Below, piece by piece: positions 48,714-58,419 of a DNA stretch of 64,000 bases; the first letter of the stretch is position 1; every line of letters begins with the position of its first letter. The translations under genes were made by a program, and so were the position numbers. The notes below the pieces were generated by a model. It was not told the DNA's origin. It did no database searches and was given only the letters and a program-made list of their open reading frames with translations. Location of the stretch: the NCBI RefSeq assembly GCF_007828955.1, contig NZ_VIVR01000001.1, positions 6,572,001-6,636,000 of the forward strand. Reading direction: 5' to 3'. The stretch comes from Kitasatospora atroaurantiaca (GTDB lineage Bacteria > Actinomycetota > Actinomycetes > Streptomycetales > Streptomycetaceae).

Positions 48714-49090
48714 GCCGGTGCCTCTCTCGGAAGGTGGGTTCGGTGTGCGTGCTGTGCCTGGTGCCTGGTGCCGAGTCATTCGAACACTCCTGTGACTCCC
48801 TGCACAGGCTCGAACGCGCCAGGTTGCGACGGCGGTGGCCGGAACCGAGTCGACAAGGCGCCAAAGCGCCCGACCCCGGCGAGGGCGCTCGGTCCGCCGG
48901 AAAACGGTGCTATCGATGTCAGTCCAGAGGGGTAATCTCAGGCTGAGATGCTCGATCACCACACCAACCACATGTGCTGCACGCAGGCGCCGGCCTCCGC
49001 CGGACGGTCCTCGCAGCCGCAGGCGTCGCCGTCTGCGCCCCCGTCTCGCCCACACGGGCCGCACTCCCACGGGAAGAAGAGGTGACGCAG
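48714..49090. other. Divergent intergenic region before helY
   Basis: 377 bases without a gene. A perfect palindrome ATCTCAG-G-CTGAGAT at 48935-48949 lies 141 bases before the helicase start, with TATCGATG at 48911-48918 as a possible -10 region upstream. The rest shows no further structure. Confidence 0.5.
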
Positions 49091-51949
49091 ATGGACAGCG
49101 CCATGCCCGAGAACCGGGAGACTGAGGAGCTCAGCCCCGCCGAGGCGTACGCGGCCTTCCGGCGCCGCGCCAAGGAGCAGGCCACCGCCCTCTACGGCTT
49201 CCAGCAGCTCTACGACTTCCCGCTCGACCCCTTCCAGATCGAGGCCTGCCAGGCCCTGGAGGAAGGTTCGGGCGTCCTGGTCGCCGCCCCCACGGGCTCC
49301 GGCAAGACCATCGTCGGCGAGTTCGCCGTCCACCTTGCCCTGCAGGCGGGCCGCAAGTGCTTCTACACCACGCCGATCAAGGCCCTGTCGAACCAGAAGT
49401 TCACCGATCTGGTCAAGCGCTACGGCGCCGCCAAGGTCGGTCTGCTCACCGGTGACAACAGCGTCAACGGCGACGCACCGATCGTGGTGATGACCACCGA
49501 GGTGCTGCGCAACATGCTCTACGCGGGCTCGCAGTCCCTCGACGGCCTCGGCTACGTGGTCATGGACGAGGTCCACTACCTCGCCGACCGCTTCCGCGGC
49601 GCCGTCTGGGAAGAGGTGATCATCCACCTCCCGGAGTCCGTCGTCCTCGCCTCGCTCTCCGCCACCGTCTCCAACGCCGAGGAGTTCGGCGACTGGCTGG
49701 ACACCGTCCGCGGCGGCACCAAGGTCATCGTCTCCGAGCACCGCCCGGTGCCGCTCTGGCAGCACGTGATGGCCGGGAACCGGATGTACGACCTCTTCGC
49801 CAACCCCGACCGGGACGGCCGGCCCAAGGACGCGCCGCGCAACCCGGCGAAGGCGGTCAACCCCGAGCTGGTCCGGCTCGCCCGCTCCGAGCAGGCCGCC
49901 AACCCGCGCGCCGGCGACCGCTTCGGCAAGGGCCGTGGCCGCTCGATGCCCAACGGCCGACCTGGCCGGGTCTGGACGCCGGGCCGGGTGGACGTCATCG
50001 ACCGCCTCGACGCCGAGGGCCTGCTGCCCGCGATCACCTTCATCTTCAGCCGGGCCGGCTGCGAGGCGGCCGTCCAGCAGTGCCTGACCTCCGGGCTTCG
50101 CCTCAACCGCGACAGCGAGCGGCACCAGGTGCGGGCGATCGTCGAGGAGCGCTGCGCCGACATCCCCGACGAGGACCTGCACGTCCTCGGCTACTTCGAG
50201 TGGCTGGACGGCCTGGAGCGCGGCATCGCCGCCCACCACGCCGGCATGCTGCCGAGGTTCAAGGAGGTCGTCGAGGAGCTCTTCGTCAAGGGCCTGGTCA
50301 AGGCGGTCTTCGCCACCGAGACGCTCGCCCTCGGCATCAACATGCCCGCCCGCTCGGTGGTCATGGAGAAGCTGGTCAAGTGGAACGGCGAGACCCACGC
50401 CGACGTCACCCCCGGCGAGTACACCCAGCTCACCGGCCGGGCCGGGCGGCGCGGCATCGACGTCGAGGGCCATGCGGTCGTGCTCTGGCAGCGCGGGCTC
50501 GACCCCGAGGCCCTCGCCGGGCTGGCGGGCACCCGCACCTACCCGCTGCGGTCCTCGTTCCGGCCCTCGTACAACATGGCCGTCAACCTGGTCGGCCAGT
50601 TCGGCCGGCACCGCTCGCGGGAGCTCCTGGAGACCTCCTTCGCGCAGTTCCAGGCCGACCGCTCGGTGGTCGGCATCGCCCGGCAGGTCCAGCGCAACGA
50701 GGAGGGCCTGGAGGGCTACCGCGAGTCGATGACCTGTCACCTCGGGGACTTCGACGAGTACATGGGCCTGCGCCGCGAGCTGAAGGACCGTGAGAACGAG
50801 CTCGCCCGCGAGGGCACCAGCCAGCGCCGGTCCGCGGCCATCGAGTCGATCGAGCAGCTCAAGCCGGGCGACGTGATCCACGTGCCGACCGGCAAGTTCG
50901 CCGGGCTCGCACTGGTCCTCGACCCCGGCCTGCCGCCGGTCAGCCGCTCACCGCGGACCACCCGGCACCCCGACTACCAGGACGGGCCGCGCCCGGTGGT
51001 GCTCACCGCCGAACGGCAGGTCAAGCGGCTCGCGATGATCGACTTCCCGCACCCGGTCAGCGCGATCGAGCGGGTGAAGATCCCCAAGTCCTTCAACCCG
51101 CGCAGCCCGCAGTCCCGGCGTGACCTCGCCTCCGCCCTGCGGACCAAGGCGGGCCACCTGGAGCCCGAGCGGTTCCGCAAGGGCCGTGCGGCCGCCGCCG
51201 ACGACCCGGAGATCACCCGCCTGCGCACGGCGCTGCGCCGGCACCCCTGCCACGGCTGCGACGAGCGCGAGGACCACGCACGCTGGGCCGAGCGCTACCA
51301 CCGCCTGCACCGCGACACCGACCTGCTGGAACGCAAGATGCGCTCCCGCACCCACACCATCGCCCGCACCTTCGACCGGATCTGCGGCCTGCTCACCGAC
51401 CTCGGTTACCTCCAGGGCGACACCGTCACCCCGGACGGCAAGCGCCTCGGCCGGCTGTACGGCGAGCTCGACCTGCTGGCCTCGGAGTGCATCCGCGAGG
51501 GCGTCTGGAGCGAACTCGGCGCGGCCGAGCTCGCCGCCTGCGCCTCGGCGCTGGTGTACGAGGCCCGGCAGGCCGACGACGCGGCCGCCCCCCGGGTCCC
51601 CGAGGGCAACGCCAAGGAGGCGCTCGGCAAGATGGTCCGGATCTGGGGCCACCTGGACGCCCTGGAGGAGCAGCACCGGATCAACACCGACGAGGGCGTC
51701 GGCCAGCGCGAGCCCGACCTGGGCTTCGCCTGGGTCGCGTACCGCTGGGCGCTCGGCCACAACCTGGACTCCGTCCTGCGCGACGCCGACATGCCGGCCG
51801 GCGACTTCGTCCGCTGGACGAAGCAGCTGATCGACGTGCTCGGGCAGATCCAGGACGCGGCCGGCGAGGACGCCCAGCTGCGCGGCACCGCCCGCAAGGC
51901 GGTCGACGCCCTGCGCCGCGGCATCATCGCCTACTCCTCCGTCGGCTGA
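49091..51949 (+). CDS. helY: Ski2/Mtr4-like DEAD/DEAH-box helicase (HelY type)
   Basis: 952 aa from the ATG at 49091 behind gaagaggtg; an in-frame reading from 48974 would add a low-quality N-terminus. Motif I APTGSGKT, motif Ia TTPIKALSNQK, motif II DEVHYL, motif III SLSATVSN and motif VI QLTGRAGRRG place it in superfamily 2, Ski2/Mtr4 branch. The C-terminal DSHCT-like region contains HPCHGCDERE and ends at SSVG. Probable role: ATP-dependent unwinding in RNA turnover or repair. A tatAC-helY order is conserved in relatives; here the island separates them. Confidence 0.93.
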   Translation: MDSAMPENRETEELSPAEAYAAFRRRAKEQATALYGFQQLYDFPLDPFQIEACQALEEGSGVLVAAPTGSGKTIVGEFAVHLALQAGRKCFYTTPIKALSNQKFTDLVKRYGAAKVGLLTGDNSVNGDAPIVVMTTEVLRNMLYAGSQSLDGLGYVVMDEVHYLADRFRGAVWEEVIIHLPESVVLASLSATVSNAEEFGDWLDTVRGGTKVIVSEHRPVPLWQHVMAGNRMYDLFANPDRDGRPKDAPRNPAKAVNPELVRLARSEQAANPRAGDRFGKGRGRSMPNGRPGRVWTPGRVDVIDRLDAEGLLPAITFIFSRAGCEAAVQQCLTSGLRLNRDSERHQVRAIVEERCADIPDEDLHVLGYFEWLDGLERGIAAHHAGMLPRFKEVVEELFVKGLVKAVFATETLALGINMPARSVVMEKLVKWNGETHADVTPGEYTQLTGRAGRRGIDVEGHAVVLWQRGLDPEALAGLAGTRTYPLRSSFRPSYNMAVNLVGQFGRHRSRELLETSFAQFQADRSVVGIARQVQRNEEGLEGYRESMTCHLGDFDEYMGLRRELKDRENELAREGTSQRRSAAIESIEQLKPGDVIHVPTGKFAGLALVLDPGLPPVSRSPRTTRHPDYQDGPRPVVLTAERQVKRLAMIDFPHPVSAIERVKIPKSFNPRSPQSRRDLASALRTKAGHLEPERFRKGRAAAADDPEITRLRTALRRHPCHGCDEREDHARWAERYHRLHRDTDLLERKMRSRTHTIARTFDRICGLLTDLGYLQGDTVTPDGKRLGRLYGELDLLASECIREGVWSELGAAELAACASALVYEARQADDAAAPRVPEGNAKEALGKMVRIWGHLDALEEQHRINTDEGVGQREPDLGFAWVAYRWALGHNLDSVLRDADMPAGDFVRWTKQLIDVLGQIQDAAGEDAQLRGTARKAVDALRRGIIAYSSVG

Positions 51950-51961
51950 CGGGCACCCCAC

Positions 51962-52190
51962 CAGGGGCGCGGGCACCTGCGCGACCGGCCGTGCAGCGTC
52001 TCGCAGCTCCCCGGCTTTGGTCGGCCGTGCGGGTAGGGGTATCCCCAGGGGCGCGGGGAACTGCGCGATCAGCGATGCAGCTTCGTAGGGCCTTGGTCGC
52101 GCAGTTCCCCGCGCCCCTGGGGAGTGCAACCGGGGGGAGCGGACAGTTCAGCGAGGTGCGTGGTTGGCAGCGCAGTTCCCCGCGCCCCTG
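51962..52190. repeat. Streptomycete intergenic inverted repeat, nested copies 4a-4c
   Basis: Three overlapping copies between the convergent helicase and exonuclease genes. 4a is degenerate (from 51962), 4b complete (about 52043-52122, arms CCCCAGGGGCGCGGGGAACT and its complement), 4c only a right arm (52168-52190). The clustering suggests the element duplicates locally. Confidence 0.85.
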
Positions 52191-52215
52191 TTGGGGGTGC
52201 CCACCTGCGCAGCTT

Positions 52216-53136
52216 TCAGGCGGTCAGGACGGAGAGGACTCGGTCCAGTGAGCCGCCGAGGCCCCAGCGGGTGGAGAGCTCCTCGAGGGTCATCGGGTCG
52301 AGCGGCTCGTGCGGCACGGCCGGGTCGAACTCGGGCAGCGGTACATCGGTCGCCACCCGCACGACGGTCGGCGCGACGTCCAGGTACGCCGAGCCCTCGA
52401 GAAGGTTCTTGCGGCGGGCCGGGGTGAGCCTGGAGACCGGGTCCAGCGCGGCTCGCCGGATGCCCGCCAGGTCGCCGTACGTCTGCAGCAGCTGGGCGGC
52501 GGTCTTCTCGCCGATGCCCTTGACACCCGGCAGCCCGTCGCTCGGGTCACCGCGCAGCGCCGCCAGGTCGGCGTACAGGGCGCCCCGCACCCCGTACTTC
52601 TCCACCAGCACGGCCTCGTCGACGGTCTGCAGGCTGCCGACGCCCTTGACGGGGTAGAGCACGGTGATCTGCCGCTCGTCGTCGACCAGCTGGAAGAGGT
52701 CGCGGTCCCCGGTGACGATCTGCACCGGGCCCTTGGCACGGGTGGCGAGGGTGCCGATCACGTCGTCCGCCTCGTAGCCCGGCGAGCCGACCCGGGCGAT
52801 GCCCAGGGCGTCCAGCACCTGTTCGATGATCGGCACCTGCGGGGCGAGGGTGTCCGGGATCTCCTCCTCGCCCTCCTGGGTCGCCTCCGCGGCGACCCGG
52901 TGGGTCTTGTACGTCGGGATGAGGTCCACCCGCCACTGCGGGCGCCAGTCGGCGTCCATGCAGGCGACCAGCTGGTCGGGGCGGTGATCCTGGACCAGGC
53001 GGGCGATGAAGTCGAGCAGGCCGCGCACGGCGTTCACCGGCTGCCCGTCGGGTGACTTCAGGGACTCCGGCACGCCGAAGTAGGCACGGAAGTAGAGGCT
53101 CGCCGAGTCGAGCAGCATCAGTCGGGGTGCGGTCAC
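52216..53136 (-). CDS. 5'-3' exonuclease (PolA N-terminal domain family)
   Basis: 306 aa, GTG start. PIN-like fold with metal-binding acidic motifs LLDSASLYFRAYFG, CMDADWRPQWR, GYEADDVIGTLA, ATGDRDLFQLV (written IVTGDRDLFQLV here), then the helix-hairpin-helix GVKGIGEKTAAQLL. It matches stand-alone 5'-3' exonucleases that act like the small domain of DNA polymerase I. Found next to helY in relatives. Confidence 0.93.
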   Translation of the reverse strand: MTAPRLMLLDSASLYFRAYFGVPESLKSPDGQPVNAVRGLLDFIARLVQDHRPDQLVACMDADWRPQWRVDLIPTYKTHRVAAEATQEGEEEIPDTLAPQVPIIEQVLDALGIARVGSPGYEADDVIGTLATRAKGPVQIVTGDRDLFQLVDDERQITVLYPVKGVGSLQTVDEAVLVEKYGVRGALYADLAALRGDPSDGLPGVKGIGEKTAAQLLQTYGDLAGIRRAALDPVSRLTPARRKNLLEGSAYLDVAPTVVRVATDVPLPEFDPAVPHEPLDPMTLEELSTRWGLGGSLDRVLSVLTA

Positions 53137-53181
53137 CCCTCAGATCATGCCGTACCGGACTGACGGATCGCCGGTAGCGGC

Positions 53182-54210
53182 TCAGTGCTCGTGCGGGCCG
53201 CTGCGGTGCACCGGGCCGTGCGAGTCGCCGCAGTGGTCCGGGAAGGCCGCGGCGGGCTCGGTGATCTGCAGCAGCTCCTGGTCCTCGTCGGTGCCCACGT
53301 GGTCGACCTGCAGGGTGGCGTGGGTGATCCGGTAGTCGTCCCGCAGCTGCCGCTGCAGCCCGCGGCGGACCGCATGGCAGTCGCCGCCGGGAGCGACCAG
53401 GATGTGCGCCGAGAGCGCGGGCTGGCCCGAGGTGATCTCCCAGATGTGCAGGTCGTGGATCTCCACCACCAGCGGGGCCGCCACCAGCCGGTCGGCCACG
53501 GCGTCCGGGTCGATCCCGGCCGGGGCGGCCTCCAGGAAAATCCGTCCGGAGTCCCGGACCAGGCCGATGCCGGCCCGCAGCATGAGCGCGACCACGATCA
53601 GCGAGGCGATCGCGTCCGCCTGCAGGAAGCCGGTGGTCAGGATGATCACACCGGCGACGGCGGTCGCGATGAAGGCGTACAGGTCGGTCACCACGTGCTG
53701 GAAGGCGCCCTCGACGTTCAGCGAGGTCCGGTTGGCCTTGGACATGCACCAGGTCGCCGCGAGGTTGATGACGATGCCGACCAGGGCGGTGATCAGTACC
53801 AGCGAGCCCGTCACCTCGGGTGGGTTCACCAGCCGCCTGATTGCCTCGTACCCGAGCCAGGCCGACAGGACCAGCAGGGTGACGCCGTTGGCCTGGGCGG
53901 AGAGAATCTCGGCCCGCTTGAGCCCGTACGTGTATCCGCCGCGGGCCGGGCGTGCGGACAGCCGCATCGCCACCAGCGCCAGCACGATGGAGGCGGCGTC
54001 GGTCAGCATGTGCGCCGCGTCGGAGATCAGCGCCAGCGACTTGGCGGCGAAGCCGACCACGACCTCGCCCGCCATGAAGGCCACGATCAGCGTCAGTGCG
54101 CTCAGCAGCCAGCGGCGGTCGGCATCGGCGGCCACACCGTGCGAGTGGCCGCGGTGGCTCCCGTGCCCGCCGTGGTCGTGTGCGCCGTGGTCATGGTCGT
54201 GGCTGGACAT
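53182..54210 (-). CDS. Cation diffusion facilitator (zinc-type) efflux transporter
   Basis: 342 aa, ATG behind gagaggac. The His/Asp-rich N-terminus (HDHDHGAHDHGGHGSH) is followed by six helices. Transport-site motifs are ALISDAAHMLTDA in helix 2 and FQHVVTDLYAF in helix 5. The cytoplasmic C-terminal domain ends HGPVHRSGPHEH. It exports zinc or a similar divalent ion against the proton gradient. No metal-sensing regulator is adjacent. Confidence 0.92.
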   Translation of the reverse strand: MSSHDHDHGAHDHGGHGSHRGHSHGVAADADRRWLLSALTLIVAFMAGEVVVGFAAKSLALISDAAHMLTDAASIVLALVAMRLSARPARGGYTYGLKRAEILSAQANGVTLLVLSAWLGYEAIRRLVNPPEVTGSLVLITALVGIVINLAATWCMSKANRTSLNVEGAFQHVVTDLYAFIATAVAGVIILTTGFLQADAIASLIVVALMLRAGIGLVRDSGRIFLEAAPAGIDPDAVADRLVAAPLVVEIHDLHIWEITSGQPALSAHILVAPGGDCHAVRRGLQRQLRDDYRITHATLQVDHVGTDEDQELLQITEPAAAFPDHCGDSHGPVHRSGPHEH

Positions 54211-54393
54211 CGACGTCCTCTCCCGAACGCTCAGCGGCCAGGGCCGATCCGCCCCGCACCGGAAGTGAACCTCAGATCGGACGAAGATCCAAAGGCTGCA
54301 CTGGTGACCGTTGTCGTTGCCGCCCGACCGGCCCTCCACCGGCCGGAGTCCGGCCGGTAGGGTCTGCGCGCGGACGCGAACAGGGGAGCGGCA

Positions 54394-55530
54394 ATGGAAC
54401 GGGTAGGACTTCGCACGATCGCCCGCGAGTGGGGACGGATCGGCTGCCTCGGCTTCGGCGGCCCTCCCGCGCACATCCTGCTGCTGCGCCGCCTCTGTGT
54501 GGAGCGGCGCGGCTGGCTGCGCGCGGACGAGTTCGAGGACGGGATCGCCGCCACCAACCTGCTGCCCGGACCGGCCTCCACCCAGCTTGCGATCTTCACC
54601 GCCTGGCGGCTGCGCGGCGCGCCGGGCGCGCTGGTCGGGGGTGCCTGCTTCATCGCTCCCGGGCTCGTGCTGATCCTCGCGCTGTCCGTGCTCTTCCTCG
54701 CGGGCGACCCGCCGGCCTGGGTGCTCGGTGCGGCGGCGGGCGCGGGCGCGGCCGTACCGGCGGTCGCCCTGCAGGCCGCCGCCGCGCTGGTACCCGCCAG
54801 TCTGAAGCGCGCGGGCCCGGGCCGGGCGGCGCGGGCCCGCTGGGCCGGCTACGCGCTGGCGGGCGGGGCGGCCGCGGTGCTGACCGGGCCCTGGCTGGTC
54901 CTGGTCCTGCTGGGGTCCGGGCTCACCGAGATCGCCGTACGCCGGGCCGGGCACCGCGCCGTGCTGCCGCTGCTCGTCGGCTCGGTGCCCGCGGCCGGCG
55001 GGCTCGGGGCGCTGGCCTGGGTGGCGTTCAAGGTCGGGGCGCTGTCGTACGGCGGCGGGTTCGTGATCATCCCGCTGATGCAGTACGACGCCGTGCACCG
55101 CTACCACTGGATGACGGACGGCCAGTTCCTGAACGCCGTGGCGCTCGGCCAGGTGACCCCGGGCCCGGTGGTGCAGACCGTCGCCGTCGTCGGGTACGCC
55201 GCCGCCGGGATCGCGGGCGGACTGCTGGCCGCCGCCGTGGCCTTCATGCCCTCCTTCCTCTTCGTGCTGTTCGGTGCGGCCCACTTCGACCGGCTGCGCG
55301 CGGACCGGCGTGTGCAGGACTTCATGACCGGCGCGGGCCCCGCCGTCACCGGCGCCATCGCGGGCTCGGCCGTGCCGCTCGGGCTCGCCCTGCAGTACCC
55401 GTGGCAGGCGGCGGTCCTCGCCCTGGCCCTGCTCTGGCTGCTCGCGGCCCGCCGAGGGACCGTCAGCTGCCTGCTCGGCGCCGGGGCGCTCGGAGTGCTG
55501 GCCACCCTGGCGGGGCTGCCGCCGGGCTGA
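54394..55530 (+). CDS. ChrA-type chromate efflux transporter
   Basis: 378 aa, ATG behind aggggagc. Two homologous CHR halves: FGGPPAHILLLRR and NLLPGPASTQ in the first, YGGGFVIIPLMQ and QVTPGPVVQT in the second. About ten membrane helices. The long-chain CHR family confers chromate export in known members; the physiological anion here is not certain. It may lack a cytoplasmic regulator gene. Confidence 0.88.
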   Translation: MERVGLRTIAREWGRIGCLGFGGPPAHILLLRRLCVERRGWLRADEFEDGIAATNLLPGPASTQLAIFTAWRLRGAPGALVGGACFIAPGLVLILALSVLFLAGDPPAWVLGAAAGAGAAVPAVALQAAAALVPASLKRAGPGRAARARWAGYALAGGAAAVLTGPWLVLVLLGSGLTEIAVRRAGHRAVLPLLVGSVPAAGGLGALAWVAFKVGALSYGGGFVIIPLMQYDAVHRYHWMTDGQFLNAVALGQVTPGPVVQTVAVVGYAAAGIAGGLLAAAVAFMPSFLFVLFGAAHFDRLRADRRVQDFMTGAGPAVTGAIAGSAVPLGLALQYPWQAAVLALALLWLLAARRGTVSCLLGAGALGVLATLAGLPPG

Positions 55531-55537
55531 GCCGTCC

Positions 55538-56266
55538 TCAGCCCCTCGTGGGCAGCAGCTCGGCCGGTGCCGGCTTCGCGGCCGCGGCCCGGATCAGGGC
55601 CTGCATCACCCGCAGATCCGCGCCCTGCTCCGGGTGCCACTGCACGCCGAGGGTGAAGCCGGTGCCCTCCACCGCCTCGATGGTGCCGTCCTCGGCCAGC
55701 GCACCGACCGTCAGACCCTCGCCGAGCCGCTCCACGCCCTGGTGGTGGTAGGCCGGTACCACCGTGGACTCCTCCGGCAGCAGCTCGCCCAGCAGCGTGC
55801 CCGGCACCGGCCGGACGGCGTGCTCCCCGTACCGGTCGGCCTTCCCGAGGTGCAGCTCCACCTGGTCGAGGTGCTGGATCAGGGATCCGCCGCACACCAC
55901 GTTCAGCAGCTGCATGCCCCGGCAGACGCCGAGCAGGGGCAGCCTGGCCGCCAGCGCGGCGCGCAGCAGGGCGGCCTCCCACAGGTCGCGTTCCGGCGCG
56001 CACGCGCGGGTCTGCGGGTGCGGCTGCGCGCCGTACAGCGCCGGGTTCACGTCCGGGCCGCCCGCGATCACCAGCCCGTCCAGCCGGGCGACCACCTCCG
56101 GCGCCAGCTCCGGCGCGTCCGGCGGCAGCATGAAGGCCACCCCGCCGGCGGCCCTGACCAGCAAGGGGTAGCGCTCGGGGAGCAGGACGGCGCGCTGCGC
56201 GGTCCAGTGGTCCCACTTGGCGTCGGTGAGGTAGGTGCTGATGCCGATCACGGGCTTCGTCGTCAT
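55538..56266 (-). CDS. Gamma-glutamyl-gamma-aminobutyrate hydrolase family (class I amidotransferase)
   Basis: 242 aa, ATG behind aggagaatc. Catalytic Cys in LLGVCRGMQLLN and His/Glu in VQWHPEQ form the class I glutamine amidotransferase triad; the IAGGPDVNPALYG segment is typical of PuuD-like peptidase C26 enzymes. Probable role: hydrolysis of gamma-glutamyl compounds in polyamine or amine catabolism. It is divergent from a short-chain dehydrogenase that may act in the same pathway. Confidence 0.9.
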   Translation of the reverse strand: MTTKPVIGISTYLTDAKWDHWTAQRAVLLPERYPLLVRAAGGVAFMLPPDAPELAPEVVARLDGLVIAGGPDVNPALYGAQPHPQTRACAPERDLWEAALLRAALAARLPLLGVCRGMQLLNVVCGGSLIQHLDQVELHLGKADRYGEHAVRPVPGTLLGELLPEESTVVPAYHHQGVERLGEGLTVGALAEDGTIEAVEGTGFTLGVQWHPEQGADLRVMQALIRAAAAKPAPAELLPTRG

Positions 56267-56416
56267 GGCCGGATTCTCCTCGTCCGGCTGCCGCGGTGCG
56301 GTCGAATCACGGTCAACCCGCCGGGCACGGCCAGTCATCTGCCGCAGTGTCAGTGGCAGGCCGTACGGTTCTCGGTAATCGAAAGATCTCCCTGAGTGAT
56401 CGAGGAGGGAGTGCCT

Positions 56417-57199
56417 GTGACGGACACTCACGTCTGCCGCCGGCTGACCGGCCGGGTCGCCGTGGTCACCGGGGCCGGCAGCGGCATCGGTCTGGCCGCG
56501 GCGCGCCGGCTCGCCTCGGAGGGCGCCAAGGTGGTCTGCGCCGATCTCGACGAGGCGACGGGCCGGGCGGCCGCGCAGGAGGTCGGCGGCCTCTTCGTGC
56601 ACACCGACGTCACCGACCCGTACATGGTGGAGGCGCTCTTCGACGAGGCGTACGAGACGTACGGGAGCGTCGATGTGGCCTTCAACAACGCGGGCATCTC
56701 GCCGCCCGAGGACGCCTCCATCCTCACCACCGGCCAGGACGTCTGGCGCCGGGTGCAGGAGGCCAACCTCACCTCCGTCTACCTGTGCTGCCGGTCCGCA
56801 CTGCCGTACATGCGGCGGCACGGCCGCGGCTCGATCATCAACACGGCGAGCTTCGTGGCGCGGATGGGCGCGGCCACCTCGCAGATCTCCTACACCGCCT
56901 CCAAGGGCGGAGTGCTGGCGATGTCGCGCGAGCTGGGTGTGCAGTTCGCCCGGGAGGGCATCCGGGTCAACGCGCTCTCGCCGGGGCCGGTCGACACCCC
57001 GCTGCTGCGGGAGCTGTTCGCGAAGGACCCGGAGCGGGCCGCCCGCCGGCTGGTGCACATCCCGCTCGGCCGGTTCGCCCGGCCGGAGGAGATCGCCGCC
57101 GCGGTCGCCTTCCTGGCCAGCGACGACTCCTCCTTCATCACCGCGAGCGAGTTCCTGGTGGACGGAGGGATCTCGGGGGCGTACGTGACTCCGCTGTAG
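56417..57199 (+). CDS. Short-chain dehydrogenase/reductase (SDR)
   Basis: 260 aa, GTG at 56417 seven bases behind gaggaggg; an earlier GTG at 56396 precedes that site. Cofactor motif TGAGSGIG, NNAG motif (AFNNAGISPPED), catalytic Ser (INTASF), Tyr and Lys (SYTASKGG). NAD(P)-dependent oxidation or reduction of an alcohol or ketone. Adjacent and divergent to the gamma-glutamyl hydrolase, like SDRs linked to glutamylation pathways. Confidence 0.92.
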   Translation: MTDTHVCRRLTGRVAVVTGAGSGIGLAAARRLASEGAKVVCADLDEATGRAAAQEVGGLFVHTDVTDPYMVEALFDEAYETYGSVDVAFNNAGISPPEDASILTTGQDVWRRVQEANLTSVYLCCRSALPYMRRHGRGSIINTASFVARMGAATSQISYTASKGGVLAMSRELGVQFAREGIRVNALSPGPVDTPLLRELFAKDPERAARRLVHIPLGRFARPEEIAAAVAFLASDDSSFITASEFLVDGGISGAYVTPL

Positions 57200-57310
57200 C
57201 CGGGCCGGCCCGGCCCTGCTGTTGATTCTCACCGGAATCTCATCGGGAAAGGGGCCGATTCAGCGTTGCACTGATATCCCGCTTATCTGCGGGCCCTTAG
57301 ATTCTTTCCC

Positions 57311-58339
57311 GTGAGCGAGCAGATTCCCGCCGGGTGGTACCCGGATCCGCAGGACACCACCAGTGACCCCCGGCCCCAGCGCTGGTGGGACGGCAAGGGC
57401 TGGACGGCGAGCACCAGGCCCGCCCCCGGCGACGGGCCGGCGCCCGCCCCGGAGGCCGGCAACGGCGGCACCGCCGATACCAAGGTGCTGGAGGGGGAGG
57501 TGCTGCAGAGCGGGCCGGCGGTCCGCTTCCCCGAGCTGCCCACGGTGGGTACCGAGCCGGGCGCGGCCCCTGCCGCACGCAGGAAGCTCCCCAAGCCGGT
57601 GGTGATCGCGGCGACGATCGCGGCGCTGGCCGGTCTTGCGGTCGGCTCCGGGGTCACGTACCTGGCCATGGACGGCAGGTCCGACACCAAGTCGGCTCGG
57701 CAGGGCGACGGCCGGCCGGGCTACCGCTTCGGCGGTGACGGCTTCGGCGGCCAGGGCGGCCCGGGCGGCAACGGCGGGGGTTCCAACGACGGCTCCAACG
57801 GCGGCAGCGGCGGCGGCACCGCCACGGACGGCGTGGCCGTCGACGTCGTCAACCGGATCAGCCTCCCGTTCCCGTCCGGCTGGAGCGGCGGCACCACCGG
57901 CAGCGGATTCGCCGCCCTCGCCGTCGGCTCGTACAGCTGCCCCGGCGGCAGCGGGGAGTGCTCGCTCGGCGGTGTGGTCACCGGCCGGCTGAAGGGCACC
58001 GACGCCAAGCAGGCGGCCCAGCAGGACATCGCGGCGGCGGCGAAGGAGTCCTACGGCGACATCAAGTCGCACGAGGAGCTGAAGTCGGAGGCCGTCACCG
58101 TCAACGGCCGCAGCGGCTACCTGGTCCGCTGGAAGGTCGACGCGCCGCAGGGCAATGACGGCTACGTGGAGTCGGTCGTCTTCCCGACCGCGAACGGCAA
58201 GTCCCTGGTCTCCGTACGCCTCGGCTTCGACATCGATGCGAAGGCACCGAAGGTGGACCAGATGGACGACATCGTCAAGAGCATCACCGACTACACCGGC
58301 AAGGGCCTCGGCGGTGCCTCCGGCGGTACCAAGGCCTGA
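57311..58339 (+). CDS. DUF2510 domain membrane protein
   Basis: 342 aa, GTG start. The N-terminal DUF2510 motif (GWYPDPQD, RWWDGKGWT) is followed by a Pro-rich linker, one membrane helix (VVIAATIAALAGLAVGSGVTYLAM, here shortened as AALAGLAVGSGVTYLA), a Gly/Asn-rich stretch and an extracellular beta-rich domain of about 170 residues. The DUF2510 module occurs on many actinobacterial envelope proteins; its function is unknown. Confidence 0.8.
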   Translation: MSEQIPAGWYPDPQDTTSDPRPQRWWDGKGWTASTRPAPGDGPAPAPEAGNGGTADTKVLEGEVLQSGPAVRFPELPTVGTEPGAAPAARRKLPKPVVIAATIAALAGLAVGSGVTYLAMDGRSDTKSARQGDGRPGYRFGGDGFGGQGGPGGNGGGSNDGSNGGSGGGTATDGVAVDVVNRISLPFPSGWSGGTTGSGFAALAVGSYSCPGGSGECSLGGVVTGRLKGTDAKQAAQQDIAAAAKESYGDIKSHEELKSEAVTVNGRSGYLVRWKVDAPQGNDGYVESVVFPTANGKSLVSVRLGFDIDAKAPKVDQMDDIVKSITDYTGKGLGGASGGTKA

Positions 58340-58350
58340 CGGACCCGCAT

Positions 58351-58393
58351 CCCCGTCCCCCTTCCCGGCAGATCCGCGGAAGGGGAACGGGGG
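58351..58393. terminator. Bidirectional terminator between DUF2510 gene and the next convergent gene
   Basis: Imperfect stem CCCCGTCCCCCTTCC (58351-58365) with GGAAGGGGAACGGGG (58378-58392), between convergent genes. Confidence 0.6.
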
Positions 58394-58419
58394 CTCGCGC
58401 GTAGGCCCCGCCCCGGGGC

